The notes below the pieces were generated by a model. That model saw only the letters and a program-made list of their open reading frames with translations. It ran no database searches and had not been told where the DNA came from. Positions 8,430 through 16,285 of a stretch of 64,000 nucleotides of DNA are shown one piece after another (position 1 is the stretch's first letter; the number at the start of each line of letters is the position of its first letter). Position numbers and translations under genes: made by a program. The stretch comes from Lactobacillus mulieris (lineage in GTDB: Bacteria > Bacillota > Bacilli > Lactobacillales > Lactobacillaceae): the NCBI RefSeq assembly GCF_007095465.1, contig NZ_SDGL01000002.1, forward strand, positions 103,020-167,019. Direction: 5' to 3'.

Positions 8430-9356
8430 TTATTCACTAGCTTTATTAGCGTCCTTTTGATATTTTCTAACAATATCAAAGTCACTATCTTTTGCATTAA
8501 CATAGCCTAAATGGTTATAGATGTTGTATAAAACATTTTTACCTTCTTTGGTTTTAATAATATTTTTAAAAGCTGCACTTAGCTTTTTTCTGAAAGTTTT
8601 TGACATATCAGAACGAACTGAGATTGTGTCATTGGGTAACCATTTAGTGAAATAGATTGGCTTAGTATCTGTCATTACTTTTGGCTCATCTTTGGCAGCA
8701 ATATTTCTTGCATCAGCGAAGACGCAAGCGGCGTCAACGTCACCGTTGTAAACAGATAATATGGCTTGATCATGTCCTTGAATTTGAACCATGCGTGTTT
8801 GCTTGGGAATACTTAACCCCTTTTCGTAAAGTTCTCCAATAGGTGCAACATAACCTGAAGTAGAAGATGGAGATTGAACGGCAATCTTTTTACCCTTTAA
8901 ATCTTTCCAAGTTTTAATTTTAGAACCTTTTTTAACAACAATCATTGAGCGATAATGACTCATTTTCTTGTTATTTGGCTTACCAGATGGTTCATCATAG
9001 CCTTCATTCATAGCCCTTAGTAAGACGTCTGCCGCTTTCTTTTTATGTGCTAATACATAAGTATCTCCACCGATAAAACCGACGTCTACTTTTTTAGAAG
9101 ACATTGCTTCAACCAATGCAGTATTGCTGGTTGATACGGATACGTGAACAGGAATGTCGAGCTGCTTTTTTAGCAATTTTTCAAGTGGCTTAACTCGATC
9201 TTGTAGTTTGCTACCCTGGACACTGGGAACAAATTGGACATTTAATTCCTTAGGAGTGTAATTAGTGGCATTATTACTTTTACTGGTAGAGCATGCGCAC
9301 ATTAATCCTGCAATTGATATAGTAACTAGAGCAATAACTGCTTTTTTTAAATTCAT
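8430..9356 (-). CDS. PhnD-like phosphate/phosphonate-family binding lipoprotein 1
   Basis: 308-residue solute-binding lipoprotein of the phosphate/phosphite/phosphonate (PhnD/PtxB) class. It shows a signal sequence with lipobox MCAC, then LNVQFVPSVQGSKL, a pocket region VSTSNTALVEAMSSKKVDVGF and the C-lobe YNGDVDAACVFADARN. The ATG at 9356 has GGAGG at a good distance; the upstream extension covers the promoter. No ATPase or permease gene of this class is adjacent, so the transporter partner must be elsewhere. The true ligand is unknown; phosphonate is only a family label. It is paralogous to the next gene. Confidence 0.85.
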   Translation of the reverse strand: MNLKKAVIALVTISIAGLMCACSTSKSNNATNYTPKELNVQFVPSVQGSKLQDRVKPLEKLLKKQLDIPVHVSVSTSNTALVEAMSSKKVDVGFIGGDTYVLAHKKKAADVLLRAMNEGYDEPSGKPNNKKMSHYRSMIVVKKGSKIKTWKDLKGKKIAVQSPSSTSGYVAPIGELYEKGLSIPKQTRMVQIQGHDQAILSVYNGDVDAACVFADARNIAAKDEPKVMTDTKPIYFTKWLPNDTISVRSDMSKTFRKKLSAAFKNIIKTKEGKNVLYNIYNHLGYVNAKDSDFDIVRKYQKDANKASE

Positions 9357-9390
9357 TTTTTCATCCTCCAATAAAAATGTAACGTTCAAA

Positions 9391-9419
9391 ACATTAGCAG
9401 GAGAAAAAGAGATTGTCAA
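9391..9419 (-). promoter_or_regulatory. Promoter of PhnD-like lipoprotein 1
   Basis: TTGACA (9414-9419), 17-bp spacer, TAATGT (9391-9396) on the minus strand, 35 bases upstream of the start codon. The -10 hexamer is the same as that of BMP copy 3. Confidence 0.75.
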
Positions 9420-9537
9420 AATAGTAGCCAAGCTCAAAATACTGATAAATAAGCCTTTTAAAAATTGGCTTGGTACTAAAGAGCCTAGAGTTATTAACTG
9501 ATTTGGGCGGTTTGAAAAATAAAAAAATAAAATAACA

Positions 9538-9565
9538 AAAAAGCCATCGATTTCTCGATAGCTTT
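9538..9565 (-). terminator. Terminator of PhnD-like lipoprotein 2
   Basis: AAGC-C-ATCGA pairs with TCGAT-A-GCTT (9541-9550 with 9555-9564) and a T run follows on the minus strand. Confidence 0.8.
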
Positions 9566-9602
9566 AGAGACAAATTATGTATACGAATCGGATTTTTAAT
9601 TA

Positions 9603-10541
9603 TTACTTAGTAACTTTTTCAATAGTTTTTTCATAGTCACGAATTACGTCAAAGTTAGAATCTTTTGAATCTTTATAACCCATGTGTGAGTAGATGCTTG
9701 ACATAATCTTTTTACCTTTTTCAGTCTTCATTAAGTTCTTGAAAGCCTTTTTAAGCTTTGTACGGTAAGCTTGTGACATATCAGAACGAACTGAAATGGT
9801 ATCGTTCGGAATCCACTTGGTAAAGTAGATAGGAACTACATCTTTCATGACTTGAGGAGTATCTTTGGCAGCGATGTTTCTTGCGTCAGCAAAAACGAAT
9901 GCAGCATCAACATCACCGTTATATACTGCTAAAACGGCTTGGTCATGACCTTGAACTTGTGTCAAAGTTGAGTCTTTAACTACGTTTAATCCCTTTTTGT
10001 AAAGTTCAGCAACTGGATATACATAGCCAGAAGTTGAAGATGATTCTTGAACAGCAATCTTCTTGCCCTTAAGGTCTTTCCAAGATTTAATCTTAGAACC
10101 TTTCTTTACGACAATCATAGCACGATACTTGTCCATCAAAGTTTTGTTCATCTTACCAGATGGTTCATCATAGCCATAACGTTCAGCTTGTAATAAAACA
10201 TCAGCAATCTTACGTTTATGTGCAAGTACATATGCATCAGGGGGTAAGAAACCAACATCAACTTGGTGTGAACTCATAGCTTCTACTAAGGCGTTATTAC
10301 TTGTAGAAACAGTAACTTTAACGGGAATACCTAATTCCTTCTTGAGCAAACTTTCAAGTGGCTTAGCCTTAGCTTCCAAAGTGCTAGCTTGTGAACTAGG
10401 TACAAATTGAACATTAAGTACTTTCTTTGGTGTATAATCAGTACTTGAGCTACCCTTTGAACTATTATTACTTGAACAAGCAGTAGCTACAGCAGCTGTA
10501 AGAAGAGCCAATGCCCCAACAACAATCTTCTTAAACTTCAT
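9603..10541 (-). CDS. PhnD-like phosphate/phosphonate-family binding lipoprotein 2
   Basis: 312-residue paralogue of the preceding lipoprotein, clearly alike over its whole length (same LNVQFVPS, VSTSN-ALVEAMSS, YNGDVDAA-VFADARN and DTISVRSDMS blocks). Lipobox ATAC follows a hydrophobic stretch. The ATG at 10541 has GGAGG seven bases upstream; a start six codons earlier has no ribosome site. Each gene has its own promoter and terminator. Differences in the pocket region (GFLPPDAYVLAH versus GFIGGDTYVLAH) suggest different ligands. A CGAAC motif upstream raises the idea of purine-linked control. Confidence 0.85.
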   Translation of the reverse strand: MKFKKIVVGALALLTAAVATACSSNNSSKGSSSTDYTPKKVLNVQFVPSSQASTLEAKAKPLESLLKKELGIPVKVTVSTSNNALVEAMSSHQVDVGFLPPDAYVLAHKRKIADVLLQAERYGYDEPSGKMNKTLMDKYRAMIVVKKGSKIKSWKDLKGKKIAVQESSSTSGYVYPVAELYKKGLNVVKDSTLTQVQGHDQAVLAVYNGDVDAAFVFADARNIAAKDTPQVMKDVVPIYFTKWIPNDTISVRSDMSQAYRTKLKKAFKNLMKTEKGKKIMSSIYSHMGYKDSKDSNFDVIRDYEKTIEKVTK

Positions 10542-10586
10542 ATTTACCTCCAACTTCACTCAAATGCTTTTTGAGCTTATGTATTA

Positions 10587-10616
10587 GTTTTACCAAGAAA
10601 AAAATAGTTCGTCAAC
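10587..10616 (-). promoter_or_regulatory. Promoter of PhnD-like lipoprotein 2 with overlapping inverted motif
   Basis: TTGACG (10610-10615), 17-bp spacer, TAAAAC (10587-10592) on the minus strand. The -35 box overlaps a CGAACTATTTT arm that is inverted relative to AAAATAGTTTG about 12 bases further upstream (to 10635), giving a plausible operator over the -35 region. Confidence 0.55.
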
Positions 10617-10669
10617 CAAAAAACAAACTATTTTGTAAATTTATTTAAAAAATGACAATTTATTTAACT

Positions 10670-10682
10670 AAATACGAACATT
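10670..10682 (+). promoter_or_regulatory. PurBox-like motif upstream of PhnD-like lipoprotein 2
   Basis: AAATACGAACATT matches AWWWCCGAACWWT at 12 of 13 positions. The 15-mer TTAACTAAATACGAA that contains its left part also occurs upstream of BMP copy 1 (5839-5853). Confidence 0.45.
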
Positions 10683-10689
10683 ATAAGAG

Positions 10690-11775
10690 CTAAAACAATT
10701 TAAAAAGTACACTTAATATGCCAATCAAGGTTATAAGACTGATGGTTATTATGTGGCGCTTTTTATTTAAAACAAAGATGCCTGCAAACTCACGTAATAA
10801 TGCATTGGGTAAGTAGTATAACCGAGTTGGAGCTCCAACACCATTGGCATTTAATTTTGCTTTCTTTGCTAAGAGAGCAGCTCTAAAAATATGGTAATTA
10901 TTACTAAAAAATTTGCATGTGTATGGTTTGTTTTTAGTGTCTTTTTCAATTATTTTTTTAGAAAAGGTCATGTTTTCTAAGGTTGTTGTAGATTGGTTTT
11001 CTAAGATAATTATTTCCCGGGGAATGCCTGCTTTAATTGCGTATTCAGCCATTGCAGCAGCTTCTGGCAATTCTTCATCAGGACCTTGTCCACCAGACAT
11101 TATTATTTTTGGCCAATTTCCCGTTTTCTTTTTAACTTTTTTAGCATATTTAATAGCTGTATTAATTCTATTTGCTAGCAAAGTTGAAATTTTAGTACCA
11201 TTAATCAGTCCAGCCCCTAATACAATGAGATAATTTTCACGATGGTTTTTAGGATAAAATTGATATAGAAAAACATTAATAATAAAGCTCAACATTACAA
11301 TTGTTAAATAAGTTGCAATAGTTGGTGCTAATCCTAAAATAGGGGCTAGGTAAGGTGGAAGATGAAGCCAATGCGTGAATTTTTGATAAATCCATAGACC
11401 TATTAATGCAAAACCTAAAAATAGCGTTAACATGTTAGGTAAGGTGTGACTTTCGTATTTCCAGACAAAATACGCATTCCATAGTAAGAATAACCAGGCA
11501 AATGATGATAATAATAAGACTAATAAAATACCAGCTACAAATGCTAATGACCAAAGATAATGAATAGCTGGAGGAGTTAGCTTAAAAATTAAAATACTTA
11601 ACCAAAAGCCCGAAATTAAGACAACTAATGCAAAAATATTGCCAGTAATTAATCTCCGAGGTTCTTTAATCCATAAATAAAGAAAAAGAGTAGATATAAT
11701 AACTAAAATAACGGAAGTAAAAACGAAGGCGGGGTTATTATTAAGCTTGTCTACTAATTGATCTACGATAGACAT
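10690..11775 (-). CDS. YdcF/DUF218-family membrane protein
   Basis: 361-residue membrane protein. The N-terminal half has about five to six hydrophobic segments (roughly 15-185). A cytoplasmic or extracellular DUF218 (YdcF/SanA-like) domain follows, with VLGAGLINGTKISTLLANR, an MSGGQGPDEELPEA block and LENQSTTTLENM, the conserved family signatures. A last hydrophobic helix closes the protein. DUF218 proteins are linked to envelope homeostasis or to AdoMet/nucleotide binding, but no firm reaction is known. GGAGGAA precedes the ATG at 11775. No terminator is seen between it and the lipoprotein gene downstream. Confidence 0.85.
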   Translation of the reverse strand: MSIVDQLVDKLNNNPAFVFTSVILVIISTLFLYLWIKEPRRLITGNIFALVVLISGFWLSILIFKLTPPAIHYLWSLAFVAGILLVLLLSSFAWLFLLWNAYFVWKYESHTLPNMLTLFLGFALIGLWIYQKFTHWLHLPPYLAPILGLAPTIATYLTIVMLSFIINVFLYQFYPKNHRENYLIVLGAGLINGTKISTLLANRINTAIKYAKKVKKKTGNWPKIIMSGGQGPDEELPEAAAMAEYAIKAGIPREIIILENQSTTTLENMTFSKKIIEKDTKNKPYTCKFFSNNYHIFRAALLAKKAKLNANGVGAPTRLYYLPNALLREFAGIFVLNKKRHIITISLITLIGILSVLFKLF

Positions 11776-11837
11776 ATAAATTTCCTCCTATATATCTTAT
11801 TAAGATTAAGATAGCAGAAAATGAATAAAAGTGTATG

Positions 11838-11863
11838 AAAAAAGCAACTAAACAGTTGCTTTT
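11838..11863 (-). terminator. Terminator overlapping the end of the antiporter gene
   Basis: An 11-bp A/T-flanked stem around AGCAACT / AGTTGCT with a four-base loop and T run. The stem contains the last codons and the stop codon of the antiporter gene. Confidence 0.85.
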
Positions 11864-13005
11864 TGTTTTAAATAATTGTTTAAGATAAATGGTGATAAAA
11901 CAGTAGTAACGATTATCACTAAGATTAAGCTTGAGTAAATATCTTCAGGGAAAAGATGATGTGCAATGCCGATTTGAGCTACAATCAAAGCTACTTCCCC
12001 ACGTGAAATCATACCTGCGCCTACTATATTGGCATCAATTTTATTAAATCCGAATAATTCGCAGGTATATTTTCCAGCCCAAAACTTAGATAATAGTGCT
12101 AAAACAGTCATTACTATAATAAAGATTAAATCTTGTGTGAAACTTGAAAAAGTCATTGAAAGTCCAATATCTGCAAAAAATACAGGAATGAATACAGAAT
12201 ATCCAATCGCACTAACTGCTGAATTGACTTCTTTATATTGTGGCGTTTGTCGAATTGCTAAGCCACCAAAAAAAGCTCCTACTACTGCGCTGAGACCAGT
12301 AAAATCGGCTGCCCAAGCTAATCCAAGAGCTAGGATTAGTGAGGCGATGACTACGGAATAATTAACTTCGATTCGTTCTGCATATTTCATGAAATATGGA
12401 GCAATAAATTTAAAAATAAGCCATACAATTACAAAATAAATCACTTCGATTATCAGATTAAGAACCAAATTGTTAGTTAATCCGCTGTTACCTCCTTCGT
12501 GCGAGAAAGAAGTAAATAAGCTTAAAACGACAACTGCCAAAATATCGTCAACAACGGCTGCTCCTAAAATAGCAGTACCAGCCTTAGTATGGAGTTGATT
12601 AGCATCATGCAATACTTCAACTGAAATAGAAACACTGGTTGCAGCAAATACTATTCCGATAAACAAGGCTTCTAAAAATTTCATACCAAATAATTGGCTA
12701 GCAATTGTCATGAAGATAACTGGTAAGATAACACCAATGAAAGCAACAGAAAAACTAAGTTTAAAATATTTTTTTAATAACTCTAAGTCGCTCTCTAATC
12801 CAGCTAAAAACATTAAAAATATAACACCTAATTCAGAAAACAAAGTAATTGTACTACTTGTTTTAATTAATCCTAAAATTGCAGGTCCTAATAAGATCCC
12901 TGACAATAATTGTCCAATGACTGCTGGTAAATTAAGCCGCGTAAACAGTTGACCTAACAAGGTTGTAATTAATAGGATTAAAATTAATTCACCAATAAAA
13001 TGCAT
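11848..13005 (-). CDS. CPA2-family Na+/H+ (or K+/H+) antiporter, NapA-like
   Basis: 385-residue integral membrane antiporter with about 12 hydrophobic segments. The N-terminal GQLLSGILLGPAILG motif and the VVDDILAVV motif (D153-D154) are the cation/proton-binding signature of CPA2 electrogenic exchangers. There is no C-terminal TrkA-N domain, which argues for a NapA-like Na+/H+ exchanger rather than a full Kef channel. AAAGG precedes the ATG at 13005. It lies between the P-type ATPase gene and the YdcF-like gene and is separated from both by terminators or gaps; the cation is inferred only from family. Confidence 0.88.
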   Translation of the reverse strand: MHFIGELILILLITTLLGQLFTRLNLPAVIGQLLSGILLGPAILGLIKTSSTITLFSELGVIFLMFLAGLESDLELLKKYFKLSFSVAFIGVILPVIFMTIASQLFGMKFLEALFIGIVFAATSVSISVEVLHDANQLHTKAGTAILGAAVVDDILAVVVLSLFTSFSHEGGNSGLTNNLVLNLIIEVIYFVIVWLIFKFIAPYFMKYAERIEVNYSVVIASLILALGLAWAADFTGLSAVVGAFFGGLAIRQTPQYKEVNSAVSAIGYSVFIPVFFADIGLSMTFSSFTQDLIFIIVMTVLALLSKFWAGKYTCELFGFNKIDANIVGAGMISRGEVALIVAQIGIAHHLFPEDIYSSLILVIIVTTVLSPFILNNYLKQKATV

Positions 13006-13030
13006 ATATTAACCTTTCTATGGTAAAGAA

Positions 13031-13080
13031 AAAAGCTTTCAAGGGGCTTCTTGACCCAAAGAAGCCCCTTGAAAGCTTTT
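13031..13080 (-). terminator. Long perfect terminator of the P-type ATPase gene
   Basis: A 22-bp perfect stem (13031-13052 with 13059-13080) and six-base loop, followed by a T run on the minus strand. It is the strongest hairpin in the window and may also act on the plus strand. Confidence 0.92.
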
Positions 13081-13107
13081 AGACTCCAACCACTAAAACT
13101 TATTTAA

Positions 13108-14964
13108 CTAGCTAAACATTTTACGCAGTTCTGTCTTTTTTTGCAAATTAGTGGTCTTTTTATTACGCATAATTTTAGGGGTGGTTTTTGCTAAAAGAGC
13201 CAGACAAATAGTAATTAAATCGACAACTTCTTGTAGAATAGCCCCAGCCATTGCTGGAATAATACCTGTAAAAGCGACAATTTCAATTAAGATAACAATA
13301 CTAATTGCAGTTAAAACATCAATGTTAGCTACTTTCATAGTATGTTTTGCAATAGCTACAGCATCACTAACTTTTGATAAATCATTAACCATAATTACGG
13401 CATCAGCACTTTCACTAGCAGCGGTTGCTCCTTTAGCTCCCATAGCAATACCGACATCCGCAGCCATTAGACTAGGCGCATCATTTACCCCATCACCAGT
13501 CATAACAACTGGTCGATTTTCAGATTTGATACCTTTTACAGCAGCAATTTTTTCAGCTGGTAAAAGTGAAGAACGAACGTCATCAACGCCTGCAACTGCA
13601 GCTACTTTTTGAGCAACTTCAGAATTATCACCCGTTAACATCATAATATGCTGAGCGCCTTGAGCTCTTAAAGAAGAAATTGTATCAGGTGTTTCAGGTC
13701 TGATTTGATCTGCAAATGTAATATAGCCGCCAAATTTATTATCAATAGAAATATAAATTGCAGTTGAATTGATATTTTTTAAATTTTTATCTGGAGCTAC
13801 AAATGATAACTTACCTACACAGACAATTTTATCTGCTACTTTTCCGCGGACACCTTGACCTGTAACTTCTTCTAAATCTGTTACAGAATGTAATTCTGCT
13901 TTTGGTGTAGCTTTAACTAAACTTGTAGCAATGATATGACTAGAAGCTTGCTCCACACTTGCAGCAAAAATTTGCAATTCCTCTTTATTAAAGCCTTTTT
14001 CAGGAACAATTTGATCAATAACTAGTTGGTTTCTTGTTAAAGTCCCCGTTTTATCGAAGGCGAATGTTTTAGCACGTGAAAGCTTTTCAAGGACAGTCCC
14101 ACTCTTTACTATGATATGATTTTTAGACATTGAACTCATACCTGATACTAGTGCTACAGGAGCAGCAATTAATAAAGGACAAGGGGAAGCAACAACCATT
14201 ACTTGAGCAAAGCGAGTAGGGTCACCAGAACTAATCCAAGCTGAAATACCAATAATTAAAGAAATAATAGTAAAAGGAACAGCATAACGGTCCGCCATTT
14301 TAACAAATTTAGCAGGGGCCGCTTCAGATGACTGCACTAAAGCAACGATTGTTTGGTATTCTGAATCCTTAGCTAGCTTAGTCACTTGCATTGTTATAGC
14401 GGAATCACCATTAATTGAACCTGACATTATGGTATCATCTATTCCTTTTTCAACAGGAACAGATTCTCCTGTTAAAGATGATTCGTCAAAACTTGAACTT
14501 CCAGTAAGAATAATACCATCAACAGGAACTTGGCTACCGGGTTTAACTAAAACATGGTCACCAATTTTTAAATCATCAACTTTAACCTCGCTAACAACGC
14601 CATCAACTACTTTATTGGCTAAACGAGGATTGTTAGAAAGAAGGCTACGCAATTCTTTGTCAGCCTGACTAGTTGCATAATCTTCCAGAGATTCACCACC
14701 TGTTAACATGACTAAAATCATCCAAGCAGCCCAAAATTCATTGACAGCAACAGTACTGATAACTGCAATAATTGCTAATATGTCAACTCCCCAGTGTCCA
14801 GCTTTTAAGTCCATAATCATTTCTTTAAGCATAGACAAAGCCATTAATAATGCTGCAATATCAATAATGGTGGCTGTGAGGTGTGGCATATGCATAACAA
14901 AATCTAAAATTGCACCAATAAAGCCAAGAATTAAAGCAACGATTAATTTCCATTGATGTTTCAT
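13108..14964 (-). CDS. P1B-type metal-transporting ATPase, SPC class, atypical
   Basis: 618-residue P-type ATPase that pumps a transition metal across the membrane. Visible elements are TGES (165-168), an SPC membrane motif (260-262), the phosphorylation site DKTGT (D304) and GDGVNDAP (490-497). No N-terminal heavy-metal-associated domain is present. SPC instead of CPC points to the P1B-4 group, which includes Fe2+/Co2+ exporters such as PfeT. The usual HP dipeptide of P1B pumps is replaced by HI (343-344), and the usual P1B-4 HEGGT motif in the last helices is not seen, so the metal cannot be assigned with confidence. Two PerR-like boxes upstream favour an iron/peroxide link. Confidence 0.9.
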   Translation of the reverse strand: MKHQWKLIVALILGFIGAILDFVMHMPHLTATIIDIAALLMALSMLKEMIMDLKAGHWGVDILAIIAVISTVAVNEFWAAWMILVMLTGGESLEDYATSQADKELRSLLSNNPRLANKVVDGVVSEVKVDDLKIGDHVLVKPGSQVPVDGIILTGSSSFDESSLTGESVPVEKGIDDTIMSGSINGDSAITMQVTKLAKDSEYQTIVALVQSSEAAPAKFVKMADRYAVPFTIISLIIGISAWISSGDPTRFAQVMVVASPCPLLIAAPVALVSGMSSMSKNHIIVKSGTVLEKLSRAKTFAFDKTGTLTRNQLVIDQIVPEKGFNKEELQIFAASVEQASSHIIATSLVKATPKAELHSVTDLEEVTGQGVRGKVADKIVCVGKLSFVAPDKNLKNINSTAIYISIDNKFGGYITFADQIRPETPDTISSLRAQGAQHIMMLTGDNSEVAQKVAAVAGVDDVRSSLLPAEKIAAVKGIKSENRPVVMTGDGVNDAPSLMAADVGIAMGAKGATAASESADAVIMVNDLSKVSDAVAIAKHTMKVANIDVLTAISIVILIEIVAFTGIIPAMAGAILQEVVDLITICLALLAKTTPKIMRNKKTTNLQKKTELRKMFS

Positions 14965-15004
14965 AAATAACCCCCGATTTCGCTTACAATCATATCTTGT
15001 CTAA

Positions 15005-15033
15005 AATGTAACACCAAATTGCTATTCTGTAAA
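15005..15033 (-). promoter_or_regulatory. Promoter of the P-type ATPase gene
   Basis: TTTACA (15028-15033), 17-bp spacer and TACATT (15005-15010) on the minus strand. The first PerR-like box abuts the -35 hexamer. Confidence 0.7.
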
Positions 15034-15071
15034 CTATAATGATTATAAATTGCAAATTGTAATCATTATAA
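15034..15071 (-). promoter_or_regulatory. Two PerR/Fur-type boxes upstream of the metal ATPase
   Basis: CTATAATGATTATAA (15034-15048) and TTGTAATCATTATAA (15057-15071) each match the Bacillus PerR box TTATAATNATTATAA at 14 of 15 positions. They are 23 bases apart, about two helical turns, just upstream of the -35 box. Fur and Zur boxes are related, so PerR is the best but not the only candidate. Confidence 0.7.
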
Positions 15072-15072
15072 A

Positions 15073-15102
15073 ATAAAAAAGTAGCCAGGATAGACTACTT
15101 TT
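15073..15102 (-). terminator. Terminator overlapping the end of cbpB
   Basis: AAAAGTAG arms (15077-15084 with 15095-15102) close a hairpin that includes the stop codon; a T-rich run follows on the minus strand. It isolates cbpB from the metal ATPase gene. Confidence 0.7.
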
Positions 15103-15562
15103 CTGTGATATTGTATTTTTGATCTAATTCATGACTTATATAATTAAAGGCTTTAATCCATTCACGTCTAGTTAAAAGTCCTTGAAAAACTCCCGAATCA
15201 TTTACAACTGGAATAAAGGGATTATTAATAAGTAAATGAAGCTGGGCTTCCATAGTCGTATTAACAAAATTAATTGTTGTAAATTTTGTTTGCATAACTT
15301 CGCTAACTTTCATATAAGATAATGGTTCAATAGAAATATCTGAATCAGTTAACATTTTTTCTGTGATCATAGACAAGGAAAGTAATCCGACTACCTGTTG
15401 CTTATGATTTAAAACAGGAATTTTAGCATATTTAACTTTGGTTAGAATTAAAAAAGCATGATATAAGGGTGCATCTTCTTGAACAAAAGCAATTTTTGAA
15501 GCAGGAATTAAAAAAGCACCAGATTTTTGCTCAATTAAGTGTTGAATTGTTGGTGAGAACAT
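15095..15562 (-). CDS. cbpB: Double-CBS protein, c-di-AMP receptor CbpB/DarB (YkuL-like)
   Basis: 155-residue cytoplasmic protein made of two CBS domains (about 20-80 and 90-150). It aligns along its whole length with Bacillus YkuL/DarB: GAFLIPASKIAFV, ILTKVKYAKIPVL, LLINNPFIPVV and VFQGLLTRREW. In that family the pair of CBS domains binds cyclic di-AMP, and the apo form stimulates the (p)ppGpp synthetase Rel or pyruvate carboxylase. The ATG at 15562 has GAGGAG at a good distance. It stands alone, next to the small-RNA array. The function is transferred from the family. Confidence 0.85.
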   Translation of the reverse strand: MFSPTIQHLIEQKSGAFLIPASKIAFVQEDAPLYHAFLILTKVKYAKIPVLNHKQQVVGLLSLSMITEKMLTDSDISIEPLSYMKVSEVMQTKFTTINFVNTTMEAQLHLLINNPFIPVVNDSGVFQGLLTRREWIKAFNYISHELDQKYNITEK

Positions 15563-15660
15563 AATAACTCCTCTATAATTATTAAAGCGCTTTCTTATAT
15601 AATACTTGAAAAGTAATGTAATTAATAGTACCAAAGTATTGATTTATATGTCTAATGCAT

Positions 15661-15774
15661 AGAAAAAAGGCCCGCTGGGAAGGCGGACCTTATAGGGTTT
15701 CAATCTACTTTGGAGGAGTAAGAATGAATGAAATAAAAAGTGGGAGTATAGCAAGTCTACCTGCTTGCTATGGT
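15661..15774 (-). ncRNA. Putative small RNA, repeat unit 1
   Basis: About 114 nt on the minus strand. A TATAAT box (15781-15786) precedes it. It starts with an 8-bp hairpin (ATAGCAAG / CTTGCTAT), then a weak stem (TTTCA / TGAAA) whose loop exposes ACTCCTCCAAAG, and ends with a GC-rich terminator (15669-15689) and a T6 run. The terminator stem pairs fully only on the minus strand, where the non-Watson-Crick position is G-U; on the plus strand it would be C-A. This unit is shorter than the other two and lacks their extra hairpin. CUCCUCC is complementary to Shine-Dalgarno sequences. Confidence 0.65.
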
Positions 15775-15780
15775 TTATAT

Positions 15781-15808
15781 ATTATAGAGTAATTGTGAAT
15801 AAATTTTG
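15781..15808 (-). promoter_or_regulatory. Promoter and direct-repeat element of sRNA unit 1
   Basis: On the minus strand a TCACAA hexamer lies six to seven bases upstream of TATAAT (15781-15786), with a degenerate copy (GCAAAA) five bases further upstream. No good -35 hexamer is present, which fits an activator-dependent promoter. Confidence 0.45.
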
Positions 15809-15871
15809 CTGAATTATTTAAGAAAAGCTAAAGAAAAGTTTTATAATCTTTAAAGTACATAGTTATTGATA

Positions 15872-16028
15872 TACGAAGAAACCCCACCTTGATAGGCGGG
15901 GTAATTGAGGAATATATATGAAATATCTATTTGGGGAAATAGATTAAAGTTGATTTTCATTACTTTGGAGGAGAATGAATGAAAAAAGTTGGGGTGTTAT
16001 AGCTTCGAGGTTATTTCCTCTTGCTATG
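15872..16028 (-). ncRNA. Putative small RNA, repeat unit 2
   Basis: About 157 nt on the minus strand, preceded by TAATAT (16035-16040). Elements in order: a hairpin with ATAGC/GCTAT and GAGG/CCTC helices; an 8-bp stem TTTTCATT / AATGAAAA whose loop is CATTCTCCTCCAAAGT; a small hairpin CTATTT / AAATAG with a CCCC loop; and a terminator (15881-15902). The terminator stem has a G-U pair on this strand and an A-C mismatch on the other. The loop is complementary to a ribosome site plus an ATG (GGAGGAGAATGAATG), suggesting translation-blocking antisense action. Confidence 0.65.
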
Positions 16029-16034
16029 GTTTAT

Positions 16035-16068
16035 ATATTAGAAGATATTTGTGAAGAAATTATGATTT
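16035..16068 (-). promoter_or_regulatory. Promoter and direct-repeat element of sRNA unit 2
   Basis: On the minus strand TCATAA-N5-TCACAA precedes TAATAT, with eight bases between the second hexamer and the -10 box. The layout is the same as in units 1 and 3. Confidence 0.45.
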
Positions 16069-16130
16069 AAAATCTGAAAAAATGTAAATTAATTATATCT
16101 AAAATATGATGATATAACTTATTTTTACAG

Positions 16131-16279
16131 CAAAAAGCATTGCATGTTTGCAACGCTTCAAAGGTTATATGTAATCTATTAGGGGAAATAGATTAAAGTT
16201 GATTTTCATTACTTTGGAGGAGAATGAATGAAAAAAAGTTGGGGTGTTATAGCTTTGAGGGTTATTTCCTCTTGCTATG
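16131..16279 (-). ncRNA. Putative small RNA, repeat unit 3
   Basis: About 149 nt on the minus strand, preceded by TAATAT (16286-16291). It repeats the plan of unit 2: ATAGC/GCTAT plus GAGG/CCTC hairpin, TTTTCATT / AATGAAAA stem with the CUCCUCC loop, CTATT / AATAG hairpin, and a 10-bp terminator (16135-16144 with 16149-16158) followed by T5. Again the odd base pair is G-U on this strand only. Units 2 and 3 are nearly identical over about 100 bases around the loop but differ in the terminator, where base pairing rather than sequence is kept. Confidence 0.65.
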
Positions 16280-16285
16280 GTTCAT

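Noticed and set aside
8276..8503. 75-codon frame on the minus strand between BMP copy 3 and the PhnD-like gene
   Set aside because: It overlaps the terminator and the end of the lipoprotein gene, has no ribosome site and no protein-like composition.
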